NCBI GenBank assembly: GCA_006386115.1
Contig: VFIW01000001.1
Location: 1 to 64,000, forward strand
Reading direction: 5' to 3'
DNA: 64,000 nucleotides
From: Globisporangium splendens
Lineage: Eukaryota > Oomycota > Peronosporomycetes > Pythiales > Pythiaceae
Position numbers and translations under genes: made by a program. The notes under the pieces were generated by a model, which did not search any database, had not been told where the DNA came from, and saw only the letters and a list, made by a program, of their open reading frames with translations. Position 1 is the stretch's first letter. Each line of letters begins with the position of its first letter. Positions 33,623 to 45,508 of the stretch are shown here, piece after piece.

Positions 33623-35459
33623 ATCCAAAAGTGCATGCTGGTGTGTGTATGTGTTGTGCAGCAGCCTGTTTGCGTTTGTCGGAAACCCTAGCGACCGGTT
33701 TGAAATCAAGTGGAGTTGCTCAAACGAGGCAGCTGCTGCTTGTCCACAATGGCCCGGTTATGATCGCGCGCTCTACAGGTTCGTCGATGACACCATGCAT
33801 AAACGGACGCCGCTCAAGACAGCCGAAACCCTTGATCCTGCAGTACTCTCCCGTACAGCAGTGAGCTGGAAACAAATCGGCTCGGCTCTCGCACCTGGTG
33901 TTCGTTCTCCTATAGACCTGCTGTTGCTCGTCTCCATGCGATCGGAGTAACGCACCGATGTGATAACTCCAACACGCCATCCAAGATCGCAGCGCGTCTC
34001 TTTCTCATCCCGAAAATAAAGCGGATTGATTCAACTGCACAAACACAGACGCCTGCCGCCGTGGGATCCATTGTCCAAACACAATGCCGCGCCTATTGTT
34101 TTTTGGTTCTGGGGGTTGCATCGAGACCGAGTCAAGTGGACTGCGGCGTCGTATCAGGTGGGCGGACGTCAACTCCATGCCGCAGTCCATTAAAGCTCCG
34201 TGAGCATGGAATTCTCCCCTTCAAGAGCGCATCGTGAGTTGTAAACGCGGCATCAACGTCCATTTTCGTTGAATGCATTAGAAGCACTCGGTACAGTACT
34301 GGATTGTGAATTGGTGCATGTGGCAGGAGCGCTTCAGTTGCGCGGATCTCATTTCCGCTCCATCTGAAAGATACGCGCGTGAAGCAGATGAACGTGCCAC
34401 TGCGCTCGCCGTTTGGACAGTTGGAATGGCAATTAATGGCACGTTGTCCTTGTCATCGGCCGCGTCGTGCACGTGAGGCAACTCTTGTCTCGGTTCTGTT
34501 CTTCCCCCAGAGACTGGCGCTGCTGAGAAAGGGGAATGCGTCTGTGACGCTCGGCGTCATCGCCGAAACCTTAGTGGAGCTCTTGCCCGACAAAGAGAGC
34601 GAGCAGCCTCTCCTCTCGAGGGAGGGAGTGATTAGAACGGCACTTGGCTTGGGTGTGATATGTTGGGAAGAAAGCACTATTTCGCAGAGTATGCATGCAT
34701 GTGCCTGCCTGGTGGACAAGTCCAAGCTGTCTCATGTCCATTCAAATGCACAAATGAACCAAAAGGAATGCGACAAAGCGAGTCTTTGCTTGCCGTCAGG
34801 AGGCATCTCGCAAGATGCAAATCTATGCATAGGATGATGTTCAGCAGACGCATTTGAGGTCTCCTTTTGCACGCAAGTGTTTCGAGTTTAGAGAGAAACA
34901 TGTGTGAGATCTGGATATGCAAAGGCGGGGATGGCACTCATCGAATGCTGAGATGATTGGGCTGTTGCGTCATGAAGACCAGCGCGAAGTGCGTGAAGTG
35001 CGATGCACCGGCCATCCATCCTCATGAAATTTTACGAAATTGAAGTGCCTCAAACCACACTTTTAGATTACTTTGCTCTCCAAGCAAGCTTACAAAATGT
35101 TTGCAAATCACCAAACAAAGTGGCAGCAACAAGTTGACACTCGAGACACGGTGCTGATATTGATTTCCATCCAGTCTGAAAGAGCCTCGTCTCCGACCCG
35201 TGAAACACCAAGCCAATAAAGGTGTCTTTAAAGCTGTGCTTGGCAAACTGCAAAACAGAGATGCGCATTTGCGACTTTCTACCCACGCTCACGCGCGCTG
35301 TGCACGTGAAATTTGTTTGCACCTGCCGTATTGCTCGAGGCTCTTGTCTGTCTGCTGATATTCGCTTGTTTCAGACTTTTTGTAAATTGATTCTGATTGC
35401 GCTTGGCGAGTTTGACGAAAACAAAAGCGGAAAACCACTTGTGTACGAATTTGCACTAT

Positions 35460-35622
35460 AGGGTAGAGCGTCTTGGAGGAACGCATGATATTCACCCTCA
35501 TACAGAGGTCTTGCATTGTTAGAGGTAACACCTTAGCGGTTCATTGACGACACCTTAAAGGCTCTACTGCTAGTTTAAACAGTAAAGAAGGTTCAGCTCG
35601 TTCCTCCAAGACGCTCCACCCT
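35460..35622. mobile_element. MITE-like 163-bp element with 24-bp terminal inverted repeats
   Basis: The left end (35460-35483, beginning agggtagagcgtcttgg) and the right end (35599-35622, ending ccaagacgctccaccct) are inverted copies differing at one position. The interior has no coding capacity. Size and structure fit a miniature inverted-repeat transposable element. A clear target-site duplication is not visible, so the termini may extend slightly further or the insertion may be old. Confidence 0.55.
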
Positions 35623-36240
35623 GTGTTGCTCGAGGTCTCGAGAAATACACTGGAAAGTCTTGGTGGATCTGATCCGCGCAGAAATGTTGCTGGTGCATGC
35701 CGGTTTCTTTCACGTGTACCCAATGTCTCTTTACTGCATCGCAACGTATAGTCCAAGCTTAAATTGTGGATAAACCAGAAGTCCTTCATGTAAACACCAA
35801 CGCAAGCACAAACTCGAACATGCCGCTAAGAAAAAGAACCACCTTGGCTCTCTGCTAATGCTCTCCGTAAAAAAGATCTTTCAGATGTGGCTTTTCTCAG
35901 CGTACAATTGATTGTCTGGAGGTTGTTGGTTTTTCAAATCCCAGGAGCGATCCTGTGCCGGCATTTCGTCATCGGTCAGGTCGTGGCATGTGATACGCCC
36001 GCTGCACTGTATTTCAGAATACTGTACTTGGAAACTGGATGGTGACCGAAAGCTGAAGTGTATACACTGCGAATGCATACAGTGGCCACCTCCCTCCTGC
36101 TGCATGTATCCACATTAGAATTGAAAAAGGCAAACAGCTAAAAGCGTCAGCACATGCCAACCGCAAATGCCCCAACAATTCGCGCCAAACTCAACAGCAC
36201 AGACACGTGACTCCTGCCTCTTTTACAGCGACGGACAGGG

Positions 36241-36270
36241 AGAGAGGAGAGAGAGAGAGAGAGAGAGAGA
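36241..36270. repeat. GA microsatellite
   Basis: An almost unbroken run of GA dinucleotides. Confidence 0.85.
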
Positions 36271-38487
36271 TCAAGCTCACAGAAAGACTGCGCTGATGCG
36301 ACTTTCCACTTTACAGTGCCGATTTGAGCCATGGACAGAAACGAGAGAACGTGTCTTCCTCTTGCCAGATGCAACACTGTGACCCTGAGCATTGTGATAT
36401 GGGATATTGCTCCTCGTTTGAGCATGCAGAATGCCAGCGAATAAAATCGTTCCTCTCGTCCCAATTCAGCATCTGCGCTTGAAGTATGGATGCGATGGCG
36501 CTTGTCGACACATGCCGAGGGCTTTTTCCATTTTGAACAAGCCCGAGCTCCTCTTCACGAGGACCGTTGCATTAGGATACCCGCACTGTGTTTCGGCGCT
36601 GCTTGATTGCACAAATGAGAGTGGCGGTCGATAATTCGTCCAGTCATTCCTACTTCGTGATCAGAGCTGCGCCATTCCTTTCGTGCTTGCTCGCTCGTCG
36701 CATTGCGAGTCTGCGGTGCGTCCGTCTTGCAGAAGATCAAGTTGGACCACTTTCCGAGACAGGCCCAAACATCGACGCATCACAGACAGAGTGGACCACT
36801 GCCACATGCGTCACTCGATGAAGTCCCGCGTGCGCCAAAGTGAGCGTGTGCTGAAGTGGTCCATGGGTCCACACAAATGAAGAACCCCCGATAGAGGGAC
36901 TGGACAGCGTCTCGTACACATGCGTACGTGAGTGAATGAACGGAACCGCGATGGGACCTCGTAAGTCACGCTTGGCGCTGTCGAGAGAAGTCAATTGGAG
37001 GAGAGAGTGTGGGGTTCCACCGTCCTCTACCGTCGAGTTCTTCGAAAGATCGGGCCGTGTTTGGCAGCCAAAAGCGTGTGATATACCAGGCAGTTTCACT
37101 GACCTTTCATCCCCCGAGCATCGAGACTGTCAGACACATGGGATCTCATGAAGAGAGCAACGAGTGCTGCGGCTCTGAGACCGACCGCGGCTACCGTAGA
37201 GAGCGAGAATGCGATCAATTCCCTTGTGATCTACCGTAGAGAATTATGAATGTGACTCGGAGACCAACCGCTACCAAGCAATCTTAACGTGGACCACGAG
37301 AACGCAGTGTTGAAACACCATTCGTCTCGGCCAGATTTTGATTTCTCACACGTACAGTATGCATATCAAACATGAATGGGAGGACCCATGTCAACTGAAC
37401 CACGGATGTGCTGTAGCAGCAATGACTAGACTCAGGAAAACGGCGAGCAGTTGGTCAAGCACATCAAAACAGAACGCGAGTCAAACATCACAGAACAAGG
37501 ATACGCGTGCTCGAAACGATAACGCTCCTGGAATCGTTCTTTGAAAAACGTAGAGTTGGAGCAGAGTTACGACCTGAGTTTGCACATCGCCATCACACGA
37601 GCTGCCTAGAGGAAGAAAGATTCGATGGTGTCCTGTTCAAGGCGACCCCCTTCGTTTCATCGGAAATCTGTCGGCTCAACTGCATGGTCGCTGTTGGTGT
37701 GCAAACTTGATCGCACGGAAATGCCTGTACAAACTGCACCGTGCAGAGTTAGCCAACCAGTCAAGCATAAAGCAAATGCTGACGCTTTCAAAAATGAACT
37801 GCAGGCACAAGCTGCATTTCACTCCAGAATATCGTTCAAAGCACAACACAAGAGCATACTTCCCATAAGTAAAGGCGGCGTTCCGTGTCCGAGTGAAGCT
37901 CATTTCCATAAATAATCTGACCGCTTCGTATGTAACCCTCATCATTCTCACCCACTGTGCTCCCTAAATAACACATTCTTTCCGTTCATGCAACCAATGT
38001 CATCTACTTGCTAATTTGATAAAGACGCTTGTACGGTACTATTCTTTCTGACAGTCAAATGCTGCATATTGTTTGGTCCAATAGCGTACTTTCAATTAAT
38101 TGCATCAAGAAATTCACAAACACGGAAATACGTGCTCAAAGTTGAGACAATGACATTGGTAGGGCAAACAGTTTTCATCAGCTATAATCTGGTCTTGTCT
38201 GTACATAAAAGGACTGATTGCGAGTTGAAGTTGCCTTGCAGCATTGTGTCGAATTGCACCAACACTCTTCCTCGCTATTTTTAGCTCTCGCTTCATGTCG
38301 TTGTCTTCAATTGCAGTACCTTTGTAACGCATGCACTCAAGGCAGTAGAAGCTTAAATCAACCTCTTTAGCATGCATTTGTGTGGTCGGGAATTATGTAT
38401 TCATTGTAAAAGAGCGCTCTTTGCATTTCCCCCATGTCTTCAACTCACCATTAGTTTATCCCTCCATCTCTCCAAGTACCGACACTG

Positions 38488-39905
38488 GTGAGCCTGTGCG
38501 GCATGCTCCGACATGTTCACCATCGCCACGCGGACGATGGCGACTACGACGCACGACTGGAGCATGCGGCGCTCTCTCTCTCTGGAAGCGGCTTCAGTGC
38601 GTCTCGTCTCAAGGCGACGATGCTGCTGCGCGCGATGAACTGCTGGCGGCAGACAACAAGGTCTGGAACCGCATGGTGAAGCTGCTGTTCGTCTCCAACA
38701 GCGCCGTCGTGAACGCGATCGTCGCCGTCATGCACGTATTGACCATGCCCATGCACCATCGTTCCTGTTGCGTTCATGACGGTGCTGAAGACCCATTGGA
38801 TGGTGATGAACGAGTACGACGGCTTCAGGAACGAATGTGGCGCTCGGAGTGGCGACAGCGCATTGTCGAGAAAGTGCGTGATACACATGCGTACTGCTTA
38901 GTGAAGAAAGAGCAGCGGCAATCGAGTGAGATAGAGGACGATGGCCAGTGTGGAGAGATCAAGAGCGTAGCGCTTTGTGTCCGACTGCTGCGCATTATCG
39001 GAGCGCTTGCCGGCTCCGTGCGAGGCTCGGGGGGTGGCGATGAAGAAAGCCATGCAGATATTGACGAGGTACTTTCGCTGTTGCTGCAGTTGTGCACGTC
39101 GCCGATATGGAAGATCGCGCATTCTGCGACCGCGACGCTTCTGTCTGTTCTCGAGGAAAGAGACCCAGGACGCTCCGATGTATTGCTGGAAATGGTGTAT
39201 GTGGGCTCTTCTGTGATCGAGACGACAGCAAAATGGTTCACTGGCATAGCCACTAGCCCGGCAAATGCGAGCACCAAGACGGTGAAGAAGTCGAAAAAGC
39301 TTCAAGCTATTGAGCACGAGCGAGGGCAGCTGCAGTATGTGTACTTTAATCTCTTGATCCACGGAGCAAATGTTATCGACAGTCATCATGAGCTCCTACT
39401 GCAGTCGATGATGGAGAATGCGGATCCCTGCGGCTTTGCATGCTGTATTTCACCCACAGCAATGCAGAGCTTCAGGGAAAGGCCATTGTTTTGCTAAGTA
39501 CGCTGCTGCGAGCCCCAGTAGTGCAGCGAAGTCATCATGCGAGTACAATGTGCACCACGCTGCGCTTATCAGCCCAGTTGATCCCGATTGCTTGGCTCAT
39601 GGGTCATTCTTGCAATGACACTGCCACAGCTGCAGCGAATCTTATGAAATGCATCGCGCTGAACTCGCCAAAGTCGGATCTCTTGCGCGCCATGGTCGAG
39701 CAAGGCTGTGCGATCATTTTCCACATGCTGTCATCCACTCCAGCATTTCCCGTTGATGACTCCACAGTGCCGTCTCCAAAGCCCAGAACTAGAGCGTTGC
39801 CTCGCTCCGAGATTTTGGACTGGATGGCGCACGAGATCGAAAAGGAGCTGATCCTCGGAGGCAGCGTCACGTCGGTGTTACGATCGAGCAACGTGCTGCT
39901 GCAGA
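38488..39905 (+). pseudogene. ARM-repeat host gene, 5' part, interrupted by LINE insertion
   Basis: The plus strand carries helical-repeat protein sequence in three successive frames: HHRHADDGDYDARLEHAALS (about 38510-38640), then LAADNKVWNRMVKLLFVSNS onward (about 38640-39420), then LCMLYFTHSNAELQGKAIVL (39430-39905). The last frame, ending SSNVLLQ, is joined exactly by RNVLLSLLLL at 50462 when the intervening LINE is removed. Armadillo/HEAT-type helical repeats are inferred from the Leu/Ala pattern and the clearer ARM units in the 3' part. The frame changes are either decay or single-base errors in the sequence; I cannot tell which. The true start of the gene is uncertain. Confidence 0.7.
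39892..39905. repeat. Left target-site duplication of the complete LINE
   Basis: CGTGCTGCTGCAGA is found here and again at 50448-50461, directly flanking the LINE. The same Val-Leu-Leu-Gln codons of the host gene are therefore present on both sides. Confidence 0.9.
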
Positions 39906-40024
39906 TGATGATGATGATGAGAGGTGAGGTATATTTAAGTACTTCAAGAGACTTACAATATCCATAATCTATGTCTATGCTACCGTAGTGACTTCGACAT
40001 AGAAGAAGGTGATCCGGATAACCT

Positions 40025-43000
40025 CTACAGCTTTGTGGAGGCCACCGAATCGAGATACTCCCGGAGGAGATGGACTTGTGTGTGCGGGAGGTCATGGAAG
40101 GATGGTCTTGCGCAGTTGTCTGCGTTTCCGCTACCGGATCCTTCCAGCCAATGCATGACGTCGTTTTGCCTGAACTGGTTGATGTCGCGGAAGATCTCCC
40201 GTCCAGATGTGGCGTTTGCTTGTTGCGAGGTATGTGTATCCATCGCAATGTTGGCAGCCTTGTCGGCCATCTTGTTGTATGAGCGGTAGTGGTGAGTCCA
40301 GCTTTGCACGCCGATCACGTCAGCTATGCGGCGCGCTTTGTGGTACAGAACCAGGAGGCGAGCGTTCTTGGGAGGGCGACGTCGTCGTTGCTGCGATATG
40401 ATGATGGCGCTATCCCCGATCACATTCAGTGGTACATAAGATCTGTCGTATGCTTCCCGAAGCCCATGAACCAGCCCCCAGTACTCCGCTGTGTTGTTGG
40501 TCGTCGAGCGATGGCCGTATGCCATGCTCGCGATCCATACCACTTTCGCGGTGTGTGTTTCCGCGTGCACCCAGACGATGACTGCTCCGGACCCACCTGG
40601 GCCAGGGTTTCCTCTGGATCCGCCGTCGAAGAAGAGGAGGAAGCGGCCTCCGGTGTCGGCTGGACTAGTGGGGAGCTGCCCCAGGGGTTGGATAAAAGGA
40701 TCCCGCAGTGTATCCACGAACGCCCGGAGTACCGATCCGCGTGCTGAGTCGGTCGAGTCGCGAGGATGGGAAATCATGAGGCGCTGGAGGTTGAGGAGGC
40801 TGGAGTGAAGCGATGTGTTGAGCACCGCTGTGATCGCGGGCTCAGTGAGACTGGGCGTTTCCATCTTTCTGAGCCTCGCACACCAGATGCCATGGATCGT
40901 AGTTGCGGCCATGTGGCGCCACAGCATGTGCGCAACTGGAAAGAGCTCGTCAAGGTAGTGGTCGGTGTTTGTGGTAGTAGGGGGCAGGTGCTCTCGGATC
41001 GACTCCCAGGCTGTTGCTGGCATGTCCAGGAGATCCAAGCTGAAGATCCACAGTTGAGACTCCTCTGTCGGTTGGAATCCCAAGTTTCCCCACTGCCGGA
41101 GGTGACGATTCCACGCAGCTCTGGCTATCGGACAGTCCCAGAATACGTGTTGAGGTGTCGCTGTTGTCTTGGAGCCGCAACGCGAGTGCGGGCAGGACAG
41201 GTTTCCAGCCACCCGATTCCAGAGTGGGGTCTTGTTTGCTTTGAGCCTGACAAGAGTTTGCGAACAATACGACGAGACCCCGGGGATTTGATACAACTCC
41301 TTCCACTTGAGTAATGTCAGCCCTTGGTTCATTCCCGTCCCTTCAGGTGCTTGTTTGGCGATAGCTGCGTCTCTGAAAGCTTGACCGATTGAGCGCCTGC
41401 GTTGCGCTGAGTGGAGCAGGTACCTTCGCCTGTTTGGTTTCCAACGTGCTTTACCTCCCCATACCTGCACCAACCTCGATAAGTGCGGGTGAGCATGGAA
41501 GGTCGTAGCGGAGCCTGGAACGTCCAGAGATGCAGCCACATCGCAGCTAGTTGTTGTTGAGATGGGTCTGCTGGCGTGGTGAAGTGTGGCGTCAGAGTGG
41601 GTGAGCGAAGATGCTGCCATGTCCAGATTCCATTCATGGTGCTGTTCTAATGCTGTCTCCGTCGGACGAAGGAGTGTTCGGCGTCGTGGTCGGTACAGCA
41701 AGTGTGGGAAGTTGTACACCAGCGCCGCGCAGAGTCTCTCGAAGACCCGCCGGGTAGGTCCTGACGGTGACGACTCTGCTCGAATGAGTCTGAACGTGAG
41801 CACGCCTTTCGCGACCCACGTCCACTCGACCAGATCCCTTAGTACCCTGCATCCTTCTGCGATCCCTGTGGAGGTTGATAGCTGATAACGCGACCCATTT
41901 CGATCGATCAGCCAGTCTGACACGCTGATGGATGCGTACGGGAGCCACTCGTCGCAAAAGGGTCCGCGATCAGCGCTCCGATCCCGCAGGAGCCCTCGGA
42001 GCCATGGGTCGATTTTGTGATCCAGCCGAACTGTGAAAGAAGATTGGTCCCATTTCGCGGCGTGGAAGGCTGGCAGGAAAGCGGTAGCCGTGCGCTTTAT
42101 ATCCGCAATATCTGAGTCCGTGTGCGCCATCGCACGCGCGTCGCTCAGGTTCCGCGCTCCAGTGGTCCACAGCGTGGAGTGGTAACGGGGACCATGAGTA
42201 TGCGTTCTAGACTCCCTGGTTTTGAGCACAGGAGTGATATAGCTGGTGCCTTGTCCGTCGCCGTTCTGCAAAACATCGCCGACGAGCGCGACAAATGGGC
42301 ACGAGTTGGCAGCCCACCTTGCTACTGCAGTCGTCGCATGTGTGATAAGCTCGCATCGTACATCTGGAATGCCCAAGCCGCCGTCTCGAAGTGGCAACTC
42401 AGCTTGTTCTTCAGCCATCCACGCCTTGACGTGCTCGCCTGCTCGCGTTCCCCACACAAAACGCTTGACTAGTTGTTGTAGGCGATTGACCGTGTGCACT
42501 GTTGGCCACTCGTGACGCGCGACGTACAGCACCTTTGGGATGATCACTGCCTTGGCGAGCAGCGCGCGTTGAGCGACTGAGTTCGTTTTGATGCGCGCCA
42601 AATGTAGTCGTGCCTGTAGCCCCTTGATTGCATTGTCCCAATTGGCTTGCGATCCTGCCGTTTGCCCAATCTGGATTCCAAGATACCGGCAGTGATCCTG
42701 GCGTCCCATCACTGCCAACCCGTGCACGTCTGCCCTCGTCACAGCGGCTTGTTGATGCAATGGCAATGCCAGGGACTTGGCTACGTTGATCTTCAGCCCT
42801 GACGCTGCTCCGAAATCGTCCAGTATCTTCAAGACCGCGGGTACTTCTGATGGGTCCTGCACATAGATCGTGGTATCATCCGCAAAGCCGCTGACCTTGA
42901 TCGTTGCAGTTGTCTCGCCGTTGGACAGTTGGACCCCTCGAATAAGCGGTTCCTTCTCAATCTTCCTGTAGAGCATTTCGAGAGCGAGGATAAACAGGAG

Positions 43001-45508
43001 TGGCGCCAGTGGGCACCCCTGTCTGATCCCGCAAGTTACCGCCATTGAGCGCGATAGGAAGCCATTGACCATGAACTGGCAGCTTGTGTTGGCATGAAGC
43101 GCGGACACCAGTCGTACGAAATCCACCTGGAATCCCAACGATTCAAGTGCCTGAGTCAGAAAGTCTCTGTCAAGCGAGTCGTACGCCTTGGCGAAGTCGA
43201 GGAGCAACGCAAGCGCTCGACGTAAAGCTGGGTTGGAGTTCGCCGCAGCCTTCGCAGCGTTCAGAGTGTCAATCACCGTGGTGATGTATCGGCCCGGGAC
43301 AAATCCTGCTTGCTTGGCGTGCACTAGAAGAGGCATCATGGGCCTCAGTCTCGTCGCGAAAATCCGTGTGAACACCTTGTAATCCGAATTCAATAGAGCG
43401 ATTGGTCTGTGCTCTAATGGTGTCGCCGACGTCCGACTCTTCTTGATGCACTGCACGTGCGCGGCGCCAAAAGAGCTAGGGATGACGCCTCTAGCGAGCC
43501 ATGTGTTGAAGAGCGTCGTCATTAATGGTACCAAGTCGGTCACGCAGTCGCGGTACCAGTCATTGCCCAATTCGTCTGGGCCATGCGCTTTCCCGCGTTG
43601 GCATTTCCGTATTGCTAGCTTCACCTCGTCTTCTTGGATCGGCGCGCAGATGCTACTCAGATCGACATGATTGTCTCCTCCAGAAACACCTTCCAGGAAG
43701 CAGCGGATCTTGTCAGGCTTGCATGGAGTCTGCTGCATTGTCGCTCTCCACCCCCGCATCATGTCGTCCGCAAGTTCCCGCGACCGATTCGGTCCGTGAC
43801 TGGCTCTCCCTCCTAGTGTATAGATTGTGTTGTCCATGAACTTGGTAGACACTCGCCTGAAAAAGTGCTGGGACGATCGCGTCGGATGGTAGGAGTGATC
43901 TCGTAAAAGTGCTTGCTTTTTCGCGCGTTGCCACTTGGTCTTACAATCCGCGATCGCTCGTCGCAGTTGCGCCACTGTCGTCTGGCCCTCTGGTTCGACA
44001 CCCTGCTCACCTGGTCGTGGCCCGGAAGCACTGCGATCGGCACACGGAATTGTATCCAGCTTCGCTTGCAATCTGGCGATGCGCTGTCTGTAGCTGTTAG
44101 TGATCTTGGTCCGCGCCACCTTTTTTGCGTTGATGTAGGATTTCCTGAGCGCCAGCTTTGCGTTGTCCCACCAGTCCGCAGTTGCTCGCGCACATTCTAC
44201 CGCATTCGTGTGCTTCTGGATCAAAGAAGAGAGAGCAGTCGTGGCCTCTGCGAAAAAGGCAGCAGTCGCGTCCCCCCCCTGAGCCTCAGCGTACACTGGG
44301 ACTGGGTACACCTTCCGCGGGAGTTTACGTTGAATGACTTTATCGGGTGGCGCCACTCTGATCGTGACGCCGTTGTGATCTGAGTATGGTGCGGCGACTG
44401 ATTGGGCAACGTTGCGCACCCAGTCCTCATGATCCCGGCTGCAGTACCAACGATCCAGCCTGCTACTGGCTGTTCCTCCTCCAGGAAGAGTGTAGAAATA
44501 GGTGTGATGGCGCTTCTGGAAAGCTGGGATCTCCCGTGCGTCCACTGCCTCCAGAGCATCATCTGTTAGCACGTCCACCAGATTCCATGCCTCGATTAGC
44601 TTGCGTAATGCTCCTGAGTCGTGATGCTTCACCGTGGGAGTGTAAGACCTGTCGGCAGCTCCAAGAAGCGTACAGTTGTAGTCCCCTCCGCAGAATACCG
44701 GTCCGTCATGCTGCAGTTCTAAGTCCCGGAGTGAGTTGAATAGAGCTTCTCGACCGACCATGCCTGAGGGTGCATAGCAGTTGATCAGCAGCACTGGGGT
44801 TCCGAAGACTTGAACTTTGGCTGCCATCCAGTGGGCGGTCCACTTGTCTTGCAGGTATGGATCGATGGTTTGGATGGACGAGTAGGGGTTGAGCAGGATG
44901 GCAACACCACCTCGTCGTTCAGGAGCTCCCGACCACGCTGAGAAGAGCCGTCCGCTGACTGCGTCATTGAATCCCCAGAATCGGCTGTACCCTCGTTGCA
45001 TGCTTGGCACCTCACTCTCCAGCACATGCGTCTCTTGAAGAAACACCAAGTCGAGTCCCCCACACGTCTGTCGCTGTCTGAAATGCGAAAACCATGCGTC
45101 CAGGCTCGCCGGAGTCTTGACCAACCCCATAACATTCTGGGTGTGGAGCCCGAGTGTCGAGTCTTGGTTGTTGAATTTGTTTCTTCTCTTTCTTTGCCTC
45201 TCGCGTTGTTTCTTCATGACTCCCGCATGCTCCTGAAATTGTTGAGTCAGTTGTCGTGATCGTTGAGCGTCATCCAAGTCTCCAAAGTAATCATGGATGA
45301 GTCGTTGCGAGAGGTCCTGCTTTTGTTCCCCTGCGCTCCTCGTTGGATCTTGGATGTCTTTGGATTGCCGCACAGCAGACGATTCCCTCCGGGTCGTGTG
45401 GGAGGAGTGGAGTGCTCCTCTTTCCCGAAAACTCCCGGCCCGGTTGAGTTTTCGAGTGTTGGCACGTCGGGTGCCCTTAGTACTGGTCGGGAGTCCCGCG
45501 GTGCCCAT
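40025..45508 (-). CDS. LINE ORF2: endonuclease, reverse transcriptase, zinc finger and RNase H
   Basis: 1,827 aa from an ATG at 45508; an in-frame GTG lies two codons upstream. The APE endonuclease shows HTQNVMGL (about residue 120), FLQETH, INCYAPSG, GGDYNC, SSRLDRWY and YSDHNGV, covering the catalytic Asn, Glu, Tyr, Asp-Asn, Asp and Ser-Asp-His positions. The reverse transcriptase has RPIALLNSDYK, LLLDFAKAYDSLDRDF, GIRQGCPLAPLLF and FADDTTIY (about 876). A zf-RVT-like module (CPHSRCGSK...HVFWDC) follows. The RNase H domain at the C-terminus has FFDGGSRGNPGPGG (about 1630), NNTAEYWGL, GDSAIII and YNKMADKAAN, so all four acidic catalytic positions appear present. ORF2 overlaps the end of ORF1 by 32 nt in another frame, which suggests reinitiation or frameshifting. 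It nicks target DNA and copies the element RNA into it. Confidence 0.93.
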   Translation of the reverse strand: MGTAGLPTSTKGTRRANTRKLNRAGSFRERGALHSSHTTRRESSAVRQSKDIQDPTRSAGEQKQDLSQRLIHDYFGDLDDAQRSRQLTQQFQEHAGVMKKQRERQRKRRNKFNNQDSTLGLHTQNVMGLVKTPASLDAWFSHFRQRQTCGGLDLVFLQETHVLESEVPSMQRGYSRFWGFNDAVSGRLFSAWSGAPERRGGVAILLNPYSSIQTIDPYLQDKWTAHWMAAKVQVFGTPVLLINCYAPSGMVGREALFNSLRDLELQHDGPVFCGGDYNCTLLGAADRSYTPTVKHHDSGALRKLIEAWNLVDVLTDDALEAVDAREIPAFQKRHHTYFYTLPGGGTASSRLDRWYCSRDHEDWVRNVAQSVAAPYSDHNGVTIRVAPPDKVIQRKLPRKVYPVPVYAEAQGGDATAAFFAEATTALSSLIQKHTNAVECARATADWWDNAKLALRKSYINAKKVARTKITNSYRQRIARLQAKLDTIPCADRSASGPRPGEQGVEPEGQTTVAQLRRAIADCKTKWQRAKKQALLRDHSYHPTRSSQHFFRRVSTKFMDNTIYTLGGRASHGPNRSRELADDMMRGWRATMQQTPCKPDKIRCFLEGVSGGDNHVDLSSICAPIQEDEVKLAIRKCQRGKAHGPDELGNDWYRDCVTDLVPLMTTLFNTWLARGVIPSSFGAAHVQCIKKSRTSATPLEHRPIALLNSDYKVFTRIFATRLRPMMPLLVHAKQAGFVPGRYITTVIDTLNAAKAAANSNPALRRALALLLDFAKAYDSLDRDFLTQALESLGFQVDFVRLVSALHANTSCQFMVNGFLSRSMAVTCGIRQGCPLAPLLFILALEMLYRKIEKEPLIRGVQLSNGETTATIKVSGFADDTTIYVQDPSEVPAVLKILDDFGAASGLKINVAKSLALPLHQQAAVTRADVHGLAVMGRQDHCRYLGIQIGQTAGSQANWDNAIKGLQARLHLARIKTNSVAQRALLAKAVIIPKVLYVARHEWPTVHTVNRLQQLVKRFVWGTRAGEHVKAWMAEEQAELPLRDGGLGIPDVRCELITHATTAVARWAANSCPFVALVGDVLQNGDGQGTSYITPVLKTRESRTHTHGPRYHSTLWTTGARNLSDARAMAHTDSDIADIKRTATAFLPAFHAAKWDQSSFTVRLDHKIDPWLRGLLRDRSADRGPFCDEWLPYASISVSDWLIDRNGSRYQLSTSTGIAEGCRVLRDLVEWTWVAKGVLTFRLIRAESSPSGPTRRVFERLCAALVYNFPHLLYRPRRRTLLRPTETALEQHHEWNLDMAASSLTHSDATLHHASRPISTTTSCDVAASLDVPGSATTFHAHPHLSRLVQVWGGKARWKPNRRRYLLHSAQRRRSIGQAFRDAAIAKQAPEGTGMNQGLTLLKWKELYQIPGVSSYCSQTLVRLKANKTPLWNRVAGNLSCPHSRCGSKTTATPQHVFWDCPIARAAWNRHLRQWGNLGFQPTEESQLWIFSLDLLDMPATAWESIREHLPPTTTNTDHYLDELFPVAHMLWRHMAATTIHGIWCARLRKMETPSLTEPAITAVLNTSLHSSLLNLQRLMISHPRDSTDSARGSVLRAFVDTLRDPFIQPLGQLPTSPADTGGRFLLFFDGGSRGNPGPGGSGAVIVWVHAETHTAKVVWIASMAYGHRSTTNNTAEYWGLVHGLREAYDRSYVPLNVIGDSAIIISQQRRRRPPKNARLLVLYHKARRIADVIGVQSWTHHYRSYNKMADKAANIAMDTHTSQQANATSGREIFRDINQFRQNDVMHWLEGSGSGNADNCARPSFHDLPHTQVHLLREYLDSVASTKL

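Larger units (their letters stand above)
30631..38487. other. About 7.8 kb without a recognisable gene
   Basis: It contains microsatellites, a possible MITE (35460-35622) and many short open frames without homology that I recognise. The longest plus-strand frames (31471-32076 and 33285-33950) have no family motif, the second begins only at a GTG, and neither has good flanking signals. The first 500 bases are the promoter side of the START-like gene. The rest could be decayed transposon sequence. Confidence 0.45.

Noticed and set aside
33285..33950. 221-codon plus-strand frame
   Set aside because: Starts only at a GTG, mixes unlike compositions and has no recognisable domain.
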